A DNA stretch of 64,000 bases. Origin: Phytophthora colocasiae. Its lineage: Eukaryota > Oomycota > Peronosporomycetes > Peronosporales > Peronosporaceae. The translations under genes and the position numbers were made by a program. The notes below the pieces were generated by a model. It was not told the DNA's origin and did not search any database. It worked only from the letters and a program-made list of their open reading frames with translations. Positions 1-10,572 of this stretch are shown piece by piece (within the stretch, counting starts at the first letter, position 1; every line of letters begins with the position of its first letter). The stretch lies in contig JAGKQI010000103.1 in the NCBI GenBank assembly GCA_018806915.1, positions 2,086,715 through 2,150,714 on the forward strand, read 5' to 3'.

Positions 1-1
1 C

Positions 2-118
2 AAGGCGAACCGTCAAGTCCCGGCGGCAATGTCGTGCAAGTTAGGCCGCTTCTGCTACATGGAATACCGGTATGAGCAATGTGACTTCCGGTACATACCG
101 TCCAAACACTGGGATTGA
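2..118 (+). CDS. Possible 3' end of an upstream gene (partial)
   Basis: An open frame enters from the left edge and stops at TGA 116-118, encoding about 38 residues that are Cys/Tyr/Arg-rich (for example the run GRFCYMEYRYEQCDF). I do not recognise the product. The composition would fit the end of a small zinc-binding or secreted protein, but the piece is too short to tell. The rest up to the hAT target duplication at 410 has no ORF I would defend; overlapping short frames on both strands are equally likely noise. Confidence 0.2.
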   Translation, partial: KANRQVPAAMSCKLGRFCYMEYRYEQCDFRYIPSKHWD

Positions 119-409
119 TGCAGCAGTGCAAGGGAACGTACTGTCTGTACCGTCAAAACAGGATGATTGATGCAGTTGCTGCACTTGGCATCTTCTTGTG
201 GCTTGGGAGAGACATGGTTGCTGTTCCTGCACCGACAGAACGCCTGCATCCGTGCTGTTCACGTTACGCCTCATATCCACACGGAGGTTCCCCACATAAA
301 CGTTTTACAGCGCTAACTATTAGCCTCGAACTGCGGTGACGCGCCACGAGTGTACATCTGCTCCCTCTCAGCAAATCAAAAAGTGGCTCACTTTTGACCG
401 ACCATCACT

Positions 410-417
410 CCTGTACA
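410..417. repeat. hAT target-site duplication, left copy
   Basis: CCTGTACA directly abuts the left terminal inverted repeat of the hAT element and is repeated exactly at 1274-1281. Perfect identity suggests a fairly recent insertion. Confidence 0.85.
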
Positions 418-732
418 TAGTGTTGGGCAATATCCAGGATAAATCCAGGATAGCCATTTTTGTCCAGGCGTCGCCATTTTTCCTGGATTCGCCACTTTTG
501 TCCAAAGTGGTACTTCAGATCCACAAAGAATTAAAACCCTCCCACCGTTGTTTTATATAAAGAATTGGGACCACTCGCTGTCGAGGCGTCGCACGAAAGA
601 AATCTCCTCCTACCCGATGTGCGTGCCCCACCTAGACCACCAGGGCGAGAGCGTCCCAAGCTTGGAGTGTATAGTTTCGTGTTCGGCTACGAGCGCTCAC
701 TGCAGACAGTGCTTGAGCGACGCGTTCAGATC

Positions 733-837
733 CAAGCTGTATTAAGCGTCGAGTCTGGGCCAAGCAGCTGAAGGACGTCATCTCCATCGGCATTGGCGGC
801 AGCTCCCTGGGACAGAAGCACAGCTCGCAGCCGCAGT
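733..837 (+). pseudogene. Short glucose-6-phosphate isomerase-like fragment inside the hAT element
   Basis: One frame reads KQLKDVISIGIGGSSLG (about 763-813) before a stop at about 838. The core VISIGIGGSxLG is the characteristic sugar-binding loop of glucose-6-phosphate isomerase (SIS fold). Upstream and downstream residues do not continue the family in an obvious way. I infer a captured or leftover exon fragment carried by the transposon rather than an expressed gene. Chance resemblance is possible because the diagnostic stretch is only about 17 residues. Confidence 0.35.
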
Positions 838-929
838 AATAACGAGCAGAGGAACAATAGTCTGGTGTTTGGAATTGTATGCGAATATGGTGCAGTGCAA
901 GAACTCGATATTGGTGGAACTCCCAAAGC

Positions 930-1118
930 TCAAACGCTACAATCTACGGAAGCGGGTGAGGTCAGACGTCGAAGTTGTTCTTCAGTGGCCTCGGGGAACA
1001 GCTCATACAGGAGTGTGTTGACTCTGTCACACCCGACCATATTGCTGTAGACGAAGACGAGTTTCGCGACACGCTCAGGTGTTAAGCGATTTCGGCTGCT
1101 CGAGTGGATAAATTTATG
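930..1118 (-). pseudogene. hAT transposase C-terminal remnant
   Basis: On the minus strand the frame ending at 930 contains SRNRLTPERVAKLVFVYSN. This resembles the end of hAT transposases (the dimerisation region, where an RNRL..ERxxKLVxVxxN motif is common). About 62 residues are recognisable; the remaining transposase, including the DDE residues, is absent. This agrees with the hAT-type terminal repeats and 8-bp duplication around it. Confidence 0.5.
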
Positions 1119-1273
1119 GATACGAGGTACAGAATTACTAAAACGTACTTTGAAGTAGCTGTTGTCGATTGTGGGTCTTGTGACACTTTTCGCCACTTTT
1201 GTCCTGGATATCCAGGCTTTGTCCAGGATGGCGATGTCCAGGACAAATCCAGGACAATTTTTTCCCAACACTA

Positions 1274-1281
1274 CCTGTACA
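1274..1281. repeat. hAT target-site duplication, right copy
   Basis: Second exact copy of CCTGTACA, directly after the right terminal inverted repeat. Confidence 0.85.
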
Positions 1282-1336
1282 TACAAACTTCAAGTTAAAA
1301 GGCAACTTCAACCCCGCATTCGGATCCCAACCACCA

Positions 1337-1352
1337 GACCATTCCGCAATCT
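1337..1352 (+). promoter_or_regulatory. Oomycete Inr/FPR core promoter of the GABA-T gene
   Basis: GACCATTCCGCAATCT matches the oomycete 16-nt core (GCTCATTYYNCAWTTT) at 13 of 16 positions, including CATTCCGCA. It lies about 43 bp upstream of the ATG at 1395, the usual distance for oomycete initiators. It begins 55 bp after the hAT target duplication, so the transposon sits right behind the promoter. Confidence 0.6.
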
Positions 1353-1394
1353 GCACCATCGGAAGCAAGTCTCCTCCTGCCTCCTCCTGCCTCG

Positions 1395-2906
1395 ATGTCG
1401 CTGCTTCTTCGCCCTCTCAAGCCCCACTCCATCTTGTGGCGTCGCTCTCTCAGTACCAGCGCTCGTGCCGTCCCTGCCACGCCCGCCCCGGCCTTCCCAG
1501 GCGAATACTCGCACGCGGAGATCGTGACGGAAGTGCCTGGCCCCAAGTCGCAGCAGCAACTTAAGCGTCTCGCAGCACTGCAAAACACTGGGGCGATCAA
1601 CTTCTTCGCCGACTATGCAGCCAGTAAAGGAAATTACCTGGTGGACGTAGATGGCAACCGCTTCCTGGACGTGTACGGCCAGATCGCGTCACTGCCTATT
1701 GGCTACAACCACCCGAAGATTTTAGAAGCGATGAGTGACAAGGACAACCTGGCGATGTTGGCACAACGCCCGTGTCTGGGTGTCTTCCCACCTTCTGACT
1801 GGGTAGACCGCATTGACGATACGTTGCTCAAAGTGGCTCCCGAGGGCTTGGAAGACGTCAACACGCTCATGTGCGGCTCGTGCTCCAATGAAAACGCGTA
1901 CAAGGCGGTGTTCATGTGGTTCCAGACTAAACTGCGAGGTGGACGTCCTCCTTCCGAGCACGATCTGGAGACGAGCATGACGCACCAGCTGCCGGGCACC
2001 CCTAACTTGAGCATTTTGTCCTTCCAGGGAGGATTCCACGGGCGTCTATTTGGCTGTTTATCTACGACTCATTCCAAAGCCATTCACAAGGTGGATGTGC
2101 CGGCATTTGACTGGCCTGTTACCCCGTTCCCCAAGCTGAAATACCCGCTAGAAGCTCATCAAGCGGAAAACGAAGTTGAAGAAGCGAGATGCCTAAATGA
2201 GGTCGAGAAGCTGTTGAAGAGCAGTGCTGCGGTAACCAACCCAGAGAATTCACGTATTGCTGGTATGATTATTGAACCCATTCAAGCGGAGGGTGGAGAC
2301 AACCATGCCAGCCCTGCTTTCTTCCGTAAACTGCGCGATCTGGCTGCCAAATACGATGTAGCGTTCATTGTCGATGAGGTCCAAACTGGAGGTGGCAGCA
2401 CGGGCAAGTTTTGGGCGCACGAACACTGGGAGCTGGAGAACCCGCCTGACATCGTCACGTTCAGTAAGAAGATGCAAACGGGAGGATACTTCGCTAAGGA
2501 GAAATTCCGTCTCAAGGAGGGTTACCGCATTTTCAACACTTGGATGGGAGACCCGACCAAGATGATCACTCTGAAGGCGGTTCTCGATGTGGTTGAAAGT
2601 GACGGTCTGCTGGAAAATGTCAATGTCACCGGTGAATACCTGAAGACTGGACTGCACGAGATCGCTGCTGAATTCCCTGCGCTGGTGTCGAATGTGCGCG
2701 GCCAGGGCACGTACCTGGCCATGGACTTCCCTACGGAAGCTGTGCGTAACAAGTTTGTTAGTATGATGAAGACGAAGGGTGTTGCATCAGGCGGCTGTGG
2801 AGTCAACTCTGTGCGCTTCCGACCAGCGCTAGTGTTCCAGCCAAAGCACGCAGCTGAATACTTGGACAAAATGCATGAAGTCTGCGAAATTCTCAGCAAG
2901 GCATGA
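1395..2906 (+). CDS. 4-aminobutyrate aminotransferase, mitochondrial
   Basis: PLP-dependent transaminase that converts GABA and 2-oxoglutarate to succinate semialdehyde and glutamate in the GABA shunt. The single-exon product is 503 residues, the usual eukaryotic size. The first ~25 residues are Arg/Ser-rich and free of acidic residues, as in a mitochondrial presequence, which supports the ATG at 1395. Visible hallmarks are CGSC at residues 160-163 (the Cys pair that binds the [2Fe-2S] cluster in animal GABA-T), IIEPIQAEGG at 292-301, the PLP-contact aspartate in IVDEVQTG (Asp327), and TFSKKMQTGG at 355-364 with the Schiff-base lysine (Lys358 or 359). No internal stops or missing motifs. A class III aminotransferase of other specificity is unlikely given the CGSC and SKKMQTGG signatures. 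Confidence 0.93.
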   Translation: MSLLLRPLKPHSILWRRSLSTSARAVPATPAPAFPGEYSHAEIVTEVPGPKSQQQLKRLAALQNTGAINFFADYAASKGNYLVDVDGNRFLDVYGQIASLPIGYNHPKILEAMSDKDNLAMLAQRPCLGVFPPSDWVDRIDDTLLKVAPEGLEDVNTLMCGSCSNENAYKAVFMWFQTKLRGGRPPSEHDLETSMTHQLPGTPNLSILSFQGGFHGRLFGCLSTTHSKAIHKVDVPAFDWPVTPFPKLKYPLEAHQAENEVEEARCLNEVEKLLKSSAAVTNPENSRIAGMIIEPIQAEGGDNHASPAFFRKLRDLAAKYDVAFIVDEVQTGGGSTGKFWAHEHWELENPPDIVTFSKKMQTGGYFAKEKFRLKEGYRIFNTWMGDPTKMITLKAVLDVVESDGLLENVNVTGEYLKTGLHEIAAEFPALVSNVRGQGTYLAMDFPTEAVRNKFVSMMKTKGVASGGCGVNSVRFRPALVFQPKHAAEYLDKMHEVCEILSKA

Positions 2907-3121
2907 GGCAGGACACTATTCAATAGTGTCAAGATGTAGGTCGAGCTTAGAGACAATGCCACAGATGAGAAGATTTCAACAATGCTCCTGTTTCCGCTAG
3001 TATAATTGTGATCGCTACACAGTATCCGACTTTTGGCAAGGGACGCTACACTGGAGGTTTTGGCGGTCGTGAACAAGACTTCGCAGCATCTCAGCAATTA
3101 TCTTCATCACTCTCCCCCAGG

Positions 3122-6100
3122 ATGAGTGTGAGCATCAAGGTTTCGGTTCGATGCAGGCCGTTTACTTGCGATGACAAGTTGGGCGTCGTCATGACGCAGA
3201 ATGGCGAGGAAGAAGGCGACGTGGAATTGATCAATTCATCGTACTCCACTACGAGATTCCCCTTCAGCTACGCGTGGTGGAGTGCGTACGGCTACAAACG
3301 CCATATCCAGGGCGACCCACTGCAAGCTGACAATATGACCCTGGTGGACCAACAAATGGCGTACGCGAGTGTTGGGCTCAAGATCAAGGCGGATCTAATG
3401 GGGGGCAATGCCGTCGTACTCTTTGCCTATGGGCTATCAGGATCAGGCAAAACGTTTACTGTATTTGGTGTGAGTACGATACTGCTGCAAAGTTTGAGTT
3501 GTCCATTTCTGAACAATGTTTTGTGCTAGCCGGACGCTGTAGATATCCCTGAGGCGTGGTTCAAGCATGAAGAGCCTCACCCGCTGGTAAGGATACTTGA
3601 AAATAATGTAATGCAACATTTACCTGCCCCTCACTGATTTCCATCACTAGTGGGGGATTTTTCCTCGTCTAGCGTACGAGTTATTCAAGGAGAAGCAGGA
3701 TGGCTGGAAGATCTCGATGAAGTACTTTCAGAACGTCGTGGACACAGTGCGCGATCTCATGTCGCCGGTTGCACAGGAACAGCAATACAAGTCAGGCATG
3801 CGCAAAGACCCTGACGGATTCACAGATATCGATTGGTGCCAGTCAGTCGTGCTCAAGGACTGGAACGATCTTCGCAGGACATTCATGGCGGCCAATGCCA
3901 AGAAAGCAATTGCACCAACACAGTTCAACCACCAATCTACACGAGGCCACTGCATCATGACACTCGAAGTGGAAAAGCCCGATCCTGACCGTGAAGGAAT
4001 GAAACAAAGAGGCCGAGTCTACGTGTGCGATCTGGCCGGGACAGAACCAGCGGGCGACATTGTGTACGCGGACTACAAGAAGATTGTCTACGAAGATGGA
4101 GAAATTGAGCACAAATACTTAGGGCCTCACCCGGATGCGTCCAAGTCGAAGGAGCTGCAGGATCAGGGCAAGAAGATCAATTTGTCTCTCACAGAGATGG
4201 CACAGTTCTTCATGAAAATGGCCGAGGCTGTGAAGGCCAACAAGCTAAAGCCGGGTATGTCCATCCCGGGCTGTAACTCCTATTTCTTGTGCAAGTATCT
4301 CAAGGACACCATGCTTCAAGCGAGAACATACCTCTTCTGCGCCATTCGACCAGAGGTTAAATTTCATGGCTACACGTTCTCCACTTTGGGTTTCGCCAAA
4401 AATGCTTCTGTGATCAAGCTTCAGCCCAAGAAGGCATCTACAGCTGCGAGTCCAGCGGAGAGGAAGCTGATGGCTGAACTGGAGCAGATGAAAAACCTTG
4501 TAAGTCAATTAAAGGAGGAGAACGAGCGTATCGCCAAGATGCGTAACGCAGCTGGAGGGTCTTCAACGGCTGCGGAGGGTGGTGAAGCTGGTGAGGCTGA
4601 GAATGGCGAGGGTTCTGGGGGCGATGATGCAGCCAGCGCACAGGTCGCACAATTGGCTGAGCTGCTCAACCAGAAGCAGAAAGAGTTGGAAAATGTGCTG
4701 AGTGGGGGCAGTGGAGGGGCTGGTGGTGGCATGAGTGCTCAAGACGAGATGATGCAGCGCCAACGGGAAGAGTACGGCAAGCGAGGCATCCACTTGTATC
4801 ACTTCGAGGCCGACACAAAGTCGCCGTACCTGATTAATCTGGACGTCGACGCTTATCGATCAAAACGCTTCATGTTTTTGCTGGACAAACCTCGCTTAGT
4901 GGTGGGTCCACAGGGAGATATCCAACCCATGTCGCTCAGCATCGTGAATGGCCATTGCTCCTTTGAAAATGACGGCACGGAGATCTTCCTTTGCGCTGGA
5001 GCTGGAGAGGTCATGCGCAACGGGAAGAAGATCGACAAGAATGCTCGTGTTCAGCTCGTGCCGTACGACCGGATCGTTGTTGGAAACGAACTGATGCTCT
5101 TCGTCTACCCTGGTCGTGAGCCTGAAGGAGAGCCTCCATCGGCTGATTCTGCTGCTGCAGAATATAAAGAAGCTCTTCAAACGGTTGATACGTCTGCTAT
5201 GAACGAGCTGCAAGAGCAGATGAAGAAGTTTGAGGAGGAGAAGGCGCGGTGGGAGAAAGAACGACAGGAACGAGAGGCTGCGGCAGCGGAAGCGGCAGCT
5301 CTAGCTGCAGCCGCTGCTAGTACGAATAACGCAGCAAATTCTGCCGCCGCTGAAGCGGCTGCTGCAGAAGCCGCTGCCGCAGCAGCAAAAGCTGAGGAGG
5401 AGGCACGGTTAGCAGCAGAAAAGCAGCGGGAGTTGTTGGCACGGCAAGTAAACGACCAGGAGCTCCGAGAAGTCCTGCCTAAGATCGCAGAGCTCACTCA
5501 AATCGTCAAGTTTTTGAATCGCGACGTCCTCAGCTTTGAGACTGCCCTACAAAGCTCCTCGATGGAAGATAAGGACGGGAATGGCACCAATGGAATCCCC
5601 AAGGTCAAGGTCAAAGTGTACAACAAAGCCACGGACGAAACGATTTTCCTAGACGTGTTCGAGTTTGTGAAAGCGCACGCTCTGCTGAAAGACGAAGTGG
5701 CATTCCTACGCAACGCCCTTATGAATGACCGTGAGTATGAATCCCCAGCAGGACACGATCCGATCACGTTGCTCTTCGACAACTCATTCCACATCGGCAG
5801 TGCTACTACGTTTCTTGAGTACTTGCTGTACAACCTCGAGACAGAGCCGGATGAATCCCAGCTCAGTATTAAGCTGGCTGTTCCGCCGTTCAACACTATT
5901 GGGAAGTTGCAAGTCATGTGGATTCCTTTATCATCCCCTGACCCAGAAAAGCACAACGAGGACGATCTGATGGACGTCGAAAGTCCGAGTGATCTTCTTG
6001 GGAAGCCTTGGACCTTCAAGATTCGCATTGTTGGAGCAACGGGACTTCCAATCATCACGGATTTGGCTTACTGTCAGTATGAATTCCTTGGAGAACTCTT

Positions 6101-6712
6101 TACAACAGAAAGTGTCGAGCAGAATACAAGAAGTCCCGTATTCAACTACGAATTTATTCACCATATTGACTGCGTTACGGAGCAGTTTATCGAGTATCTC
6201 CAGAGCGCACGCCTGGAGTTTCAGGTGTTCGTGAATCCGTACATCTTGGATCCACCCAAAGACAAGATCTCGACAAAGAACCCAGCCATCGCTGCGCAAC
6301 TTGGGGAAGGTCATGCAGGTTTGTAAATTTTCTACACTTTGGACTGCTTGATTACCTTCTTATCGCTCGTGTTTGCCAATAGCCAAACCAACGTACGACG
6401 CACTTGAAGAGAAGTGTGTGCACTTAGAGAAGAGTTTAGCGAATGTGACCGAGGAGCTGAAATTCCTCAGAGAGCAATACCGAGCTGCTGTTGGAAGGTA
6501 AGACAGCACTTTGACGTTCAAGTTATAGTTTATTAACTAGTTTTTTTTATGGAAGTGACCCCCCTACTCGTCCTCTACCAGTTCTTGACGATATTCCTAA
6601 AAGCCCGACACACTCAGCCCCGTGCACACCAAGAAAGAAAATTGAGTCAGCTAAAGCGAACGATATTCGCCTCAACAGCCCCACACAGGAAGCAAATCCA
6701 CCAAAGGAGTAG
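3122..6712 (+). CDS. Kinesin-3-like motor protein with FHA and C2-like domains (5 exons)
   Basis: Exons: 3122-3469, 3530-3586, 3651-6318, 6383-6497 and 6556 (or 6541)-6712, joined by GT-AG introns of about 58-64 bp. The spliced frame is 1,114 residues. The start MSVSIKVSVRCRPF is the typical kinesin opening; an in-frame ATG at 3008 would add 38 residues and is less likely. The motor shows P-loop GLSGSGKT (104-111), switch I NHQSTRGH (228-235) and switch II DLAGTEP (262-268), followed by a short coiled coil, an FHA-type domain (about 512-630), a Glu/Ala-rich coiled coil (about 650-735) and a C2-like domain (about 920-1015), the layout of KIF1-type kinesins. The role is inferred as plus-end-directed membrane or vesicle transport. 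The last exon ends at TAG 6710; Lys-rich reading resumes beyond it, so the true C-terminus is uncertain. Confidence 0.85.
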
Positions 6713-6751
6713 AAGACCCCCAAAGCCAAGAAAGAATGGAGTCAGATTTAG

Positions 6752-6767
6752 CCTCATTCTTCATACT
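6752..6767 (+). promoter_or_regulatory. Oomycete Inr/FPR core promoter of the 5-phosphatase gene
   Basis: CCTCATTCTTCATACT matches the oomycete initiator/flanking consensus at 13 of 16 positions, with an exact TCATTCTTCAT core. It lies about 40 bp after the kinesin stop and about 95 bp before the ATG chosen for the phosphatase. Confidence 0.5.
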
Positions 6768-6861
6768 CGTATTTTTAGGTGAACGCTACTTTACTGTTTT
6801 GCGTTGCTACCTGATCTTCAGCTATTTGTCGTTGTAGCACCACACATTCCAGTCTCGACTG

Positions 6862-9320
6862 ATGGAAGTTATGCAAGAGGCTGATGTTGCTGATGCTGTC
6901 GCTGGTGTTAGACTTCGTGCTCCTACAAGATCAAAATCCATGGCACCTCGAGTCCAAGTTGAAGATGTCCAACTCGAGGTGGGCACTGAAAAAAATTGAG
7001 CCAATTGTACCGCTTCTTACCGTGTTCTGTCTGCTTTGCTCACTGGATAAAGGTTGACCATGAAACTCCACACCGTAGACAAACTGTTAGCACTCCATCG
7101 CCTTCAAGCAAAAGGGTTAATTCTTTAGGGATTCGAAAGGGCTCCATGGAAACGGGGACCCCTTTGAAAATCCTCATTGCGTCCTGGAACGTGGGCAATA
7201 CAATGCCGCCGAAAGACTCCAAACTACTGAAGGACTGGATTCCAGAGGGCGGTGGCGATTTTGATGTCATCGCAGTCGGGTTGCAGGAAAGCACCTATAA
7301 ACGGAAAAAGGTTTCCGAGAATTTGGTACGAGCAGAAAACGCCGACGATGAAGAGGAAGAAGAAAACGAAGCAGACCTTACTACACTAAATAGTGTCCTT
7401 GATACCACTGACGTTGATGATGTCGAGGAAGAAGAGGAGGAGGAGGAAAATGAGTCGAATGCGGAGTCCGTATTGAAGAGACCTGGAAGCCAAAGCTTAT
7501 CAAACCCTGACGGAAATACCAGCCCTTCTACTCGTTCCGGAGGGCACTTGAGCAGTTCCTCGGAATCGAGCAGCCAAAGTGCAATTGGTACTGCCAAGTC
7601 CTCGGACGTGATAGTAAAGCGATCACGCACTAAGAAATCCATGCGCAAGATGACGAGAATGGTGCGCCAGCTAAGCAATAACCTGCGCGATTCAAAAGGA
7701 GATGCCCTCGATTATCCATTCAGTAAGCAGATTTACCTGCACCTGGGTGATAGCTACGTTTTAGCTGGGAAAGTGGAGTTGATGGAGATGCGGCTGTTCG
7801 TGTTCGTTCATGAACGCAACAATGTGTGCGAAGTGGAGAAACTCGCAGTTCCGACGGGGCTGGGAAGTGTTATCGGAAACAAGGTACGGTACCTTTGTGC
7901 TTTTTGGTGGTTTTAACTGGAACTAACTTGTAATCTTTTTAATCAGGGTGGTCTGCTTTTCAAATGCGTCGTAGAAAACACGTCGCTTTGCTTTGCTAGT
8001 TGCCACTTGGCCGCGCACCAAGACCAAAAATTCCTCGACAAACGCAACAGCGATGTACGTTGAGATTTTAAACCCTATCATTGTTCTTGAACCCACCGCG
8101 AACCTTTTGCTATGCTGTAGTGCGCCACCATTCTTGGCGCGCAATTCTGCCAGAAGAACGTGTCCATCGACCACCAGTTCGACCACTGCTTCTGGTTTGG
8201 CGATCTCAACTATCGTGTGGATCTGAACTACACGACACCACGCCAACGTAACCATGAAACCCATTGTGCGGAAGTGATGACACTCGTACGAGCTAAGAAG
8301 TGGGTCGCGTTGAACCAGAATGACCAGCTCAGACACCAGGTTACTGGCAAGAAGACTCTGACTGAATGGGAGCTACCACCAGCACTATTTCCTCCGACTT
8401 TCAAGCGGGTGCGGCATACTCTCGACGAGTACTTGGTAAGTTATTGCAGGTTTTACCTTGTTTCGCGTTCTTAATCTTTGTTTCGCTAGTTGGAACGTGT
8501 GCCTTCCTATTGCGATCGTATCCTGTACAAGTCACTACCGGGGTTGCGAGGTAATTTGAAGCTGCAGCGGTTCTCCTGCTTCGAAGCAATCGCAACGAGC
8601 GACCATAAGCCCATAGCAGCAGCATTTCACGTATCTCGAAGTTTACCAGTTAGTTCGGGTTCAGTGGAAAAGTCGACTCTCGTCGAGATTGTAGACCTTA
8701 CTGGCAAAGATCTCCTTGGACTCGACCTGGCTGGGCTCAGTGACCCGTACGTGAAGTTTTACTCGACTCCGAGCAACGCAGTGCAGACTGAAGCGAGTGG
8801 AAGCCACCCCAGCACTTCCACGATCTCGAACACGTGCTCTCCGAAGTAAGTTTGCACTGCTTTTTTACGGTTTACCTATCCCATCGGGACGACTAATTTG
8901 CTTTGGTAAATCGAAGGTGGCGGAATGACCAGGTCCCAAAAATTCACGTTTTGTGCGATAACGAGCGTGACTTGAAGCGTGTACACTTGACTTTGGTTGT
9001 CATGGACTACGACGCCACGTCTAAAGACGACTTGATGGGTAGGTTGGTTGCTGCAGTCGCAATGGCTGGCGTGAAGATTAACCATATTTTTTACGTGCGC
9101 TTATGTGTGTGTTGCAGGTGTTGCATCTGTGTCTTTGGAGAAATTCTGTCAAATTCGCCCGCGCTTCATTCCGTTTGAGGTCCCTGTCACTCTGCATGGA
9201 AAAGGTGCAGGTTTCCTCTCGGGCAAGATACGCGTCACCCTTCCAGATCAAACCTTACCACCTGAAGACACTGTGCCCCAATTGATTCGAGTGGCAGGGT
9301 GCCACTGCACCGTATCGTAG
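6862..9320 (+). CDS. Inositol polyphosphate 5-phosphatase with C-terminal C2 domain (7 exons)
   Basis: Exons: 6862-6978, 7053-7883, 7947-8054, 8121-8435, 8490-8845, 8917-9038 and 9118-9320. All introns are GT-AG and the spliced frame closes at exactly 683 residues. It removes the 5-phosphate of phosphoinositides or soluble inositol phosphates. Catalytic motifs of the Mg-dependent family are present in order: WNVGN (84-88), VGLQES, WFGDLNYR (377-384), PSYCDRIL (462-469) and SDHKP (494-498). A Glu- and Ser-rich low-complexity insert (about residues 130-230) splits the catalytic domain. Residues from about 520 form a C2 domain (DLAGLSDPYVKF, SPKWRND) that likely docks the enzyme on membranes. 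The start is inferred from the promoter at 6752; an alternative is ATG 6736 with a 69-bp intron (6769-6837). Confidence 0.85.
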
Positions 9321-9383
9321 ACATCGAGAATGAAGCAGATAAACACTCAACAATGAGCCACAATTTCTTGCTGGTGTCTTTCT

Positions 9384-10268
9384 TCACTCCTGCTCATAGT
9401 TGGCGCCAACCTCGAACCTCAGCAGGTTACGGTCTTCGAACAGCTCCTCCAACCGCATTCGGGCCTGTCCGAGGATAAAAACCGCCCCAACGAGGCGACT
9501 ACCACGCGCTACAATACCCCGATAGAATCTTTTCACCCCTCCTTCACGGTAGATACGTCTGGCTGTGGCAAGCATACTGGACCCACGATTTGAAGGTAGT
9601 GCCATGGCCTCACCTTGCATCACCGTCTTGATAGTATCTACCGGCTGTGTAAGTGGCACAACTACAAAACCAGCAGCCAAACATCCTGCAATCGAAGCTG
9701 AAGCCTTCTGCGATGCTGTAGCAGTATCATAGTGACCGAACGTTTGTGGTCGCAAGCGATGCACCTCGCGCGTGAACAGCGGACCTAACGCCAAATAGCC
9801 CGCGCACCAGACAGCGTCACGAATAGCTGTAGCAGGGTAACCCCGAATGAGTCTCGTCGCCCCATGGGTGCCGACAACAGCTTTCACAGTGGCCCAGAAG
9901 CTACGCTCGTTGTTCTGTTGCAGCGTCATGACGAGTTCGGCCGGCCCCGTGATGGCAGCTGCAGTTGCGCCGGAGACTGTGCTGCACAACACTTTGACTT
10001 GGTCGGTTGGTGCCGTATCGGTCCCACTCACGACACGGAGCAATTGTCCATTGATCGCGAAGCGGATGGCACTCACCGGTGCAATGGAGGACAAGGAGAC
10101 GCCGAGACCACGGTAGAGCGCCGGAATCGAGCGCGGAACCGACCGACCTTGCTGCACGGCGTTCTTGACGGCCACCCAGGGCTGCTGCATGGTCATCTCG
10201 ATCATACCAGCGAGAGAACCCACAGCCCCATTTTGCAGCGCTGATAAACGTTGGGCTCTCTCCGTCAT
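9384..10268 (-). CDS. Mitochondrial carrier family (SLC25-like) protein, copy 1
   Basis: The 294-residue product has the three-fold repeat size of mitochondrial inner-membrane carriers. The start is the Met of MTERAQRLSALQNGAVGSL, because homology to the neighbouring paralogue begins exactly there; 41 further in-frame residues upstream (to 10391) do not align. Repeat ends resemble the PX[DE]XX[KR] signature: QPVDTIKTVMQ in the third repeat is canonical, but the first (QQPWVAVKNAVQ) and second (PAELVMTLQQ) lack the charged pair. The substrate cannot be told. It is convergent with the phosphatase gene, with stop codons 63 bp apart. Confidence 0.8.
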   Translation of the reverse strand: MTERAQRLSALQNGAVGSLAGMIEMTMQQPWVAVKNAVQQGRSVPRSIPALYRGLGVSLSSIAPVSAIRFAINGQLLRVVSGTDTAPTDQVKVLCSTVSGATAAAITGPAELVMTLQQNNERSFWATVKAVVGTHGATRLIRGYPATAIRDAVWCAGYLALGPLFTREVHRLRPQTFGHYDTATASQKASASIAGCLAAGFVVVPLTQPVDTIKTVMQGEAMALPSNRGSSMLATARRIYREGGVKRFYRGIVARGSRLVGAVFILGQARMRLEELFEDRNLLRFEVGANYEQE

Positions 10269-10572
10269 GGCGAATCTGCAATTGAAACGTGTAGTAGAAC
10301 TTCTACTAGAAGTACCTAGGTAGGTGCAACATTCCGACCACGTCAGACGGATGACGTTGCTCGAACTCGTCGTGACATTGGGTGCTCGCAAAAACTGCCC
10401 TATCCATGGCAGAAAGAGACCTTTGACCAGTAGCTAGAGCTTCTTGAAGAAGAACTCTTCATAATAACCACGCCGGAAGGTGATGGAATCATGCTATTAT
10501 TTAGCTGCTCGTTGGTTATTCATTGCCTTGATGCTCGAGCTCTATGATGCATCTACGGTTGTTGAAGTGGGT
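10269..10572. other. Spacer between the two carrier genes
   Basis: No gene is seen. It should contain the promoter of the downstream minus-strand carrier gene. It holds an imperfect 17-bp palindrome TAGTAGAACTTCTACTA (about 10291-10308), a possible operator or simply a hairpin, and an AT-rich stretch near 10495 that could serve as 3' flank of the upstream paralogue. Confidence 0.4.

Larger units (their letters stand above)
418..1273. mobile_element. Non-autonomous hAT DNA transposon, 856 bp
   Basis: The left end starts TAGTGTTGGG (418-427) and the right end is its exact inverse, CCCAACACTA (1264-1273). Both are immediately flanked by the same 8-bp sequence CCTGTACA (410-417 and 1274-1281), a perfect 8-bp target-site duplication as expected for hAT elements. 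Inside both ends are clusters of short TCCAGGA / TCCTGGA direct and inverted repeats (about 428-525 and 1195-1255), typical of hAT sub-terminal transposase-binding regions. The interior holds only a transposase remnant and an apparent gene fragment, so the element is non-autonomous. It lies about 115 bp upstream of the next gene's start codon. Confidence 0.85.

Noticed and set aside
1..409. Short ORFs of 60-85 codons on both strands
   Set aside because: They overlap each other without recognisable motifs; only the frame ending at 118 is kept, at low confidence.
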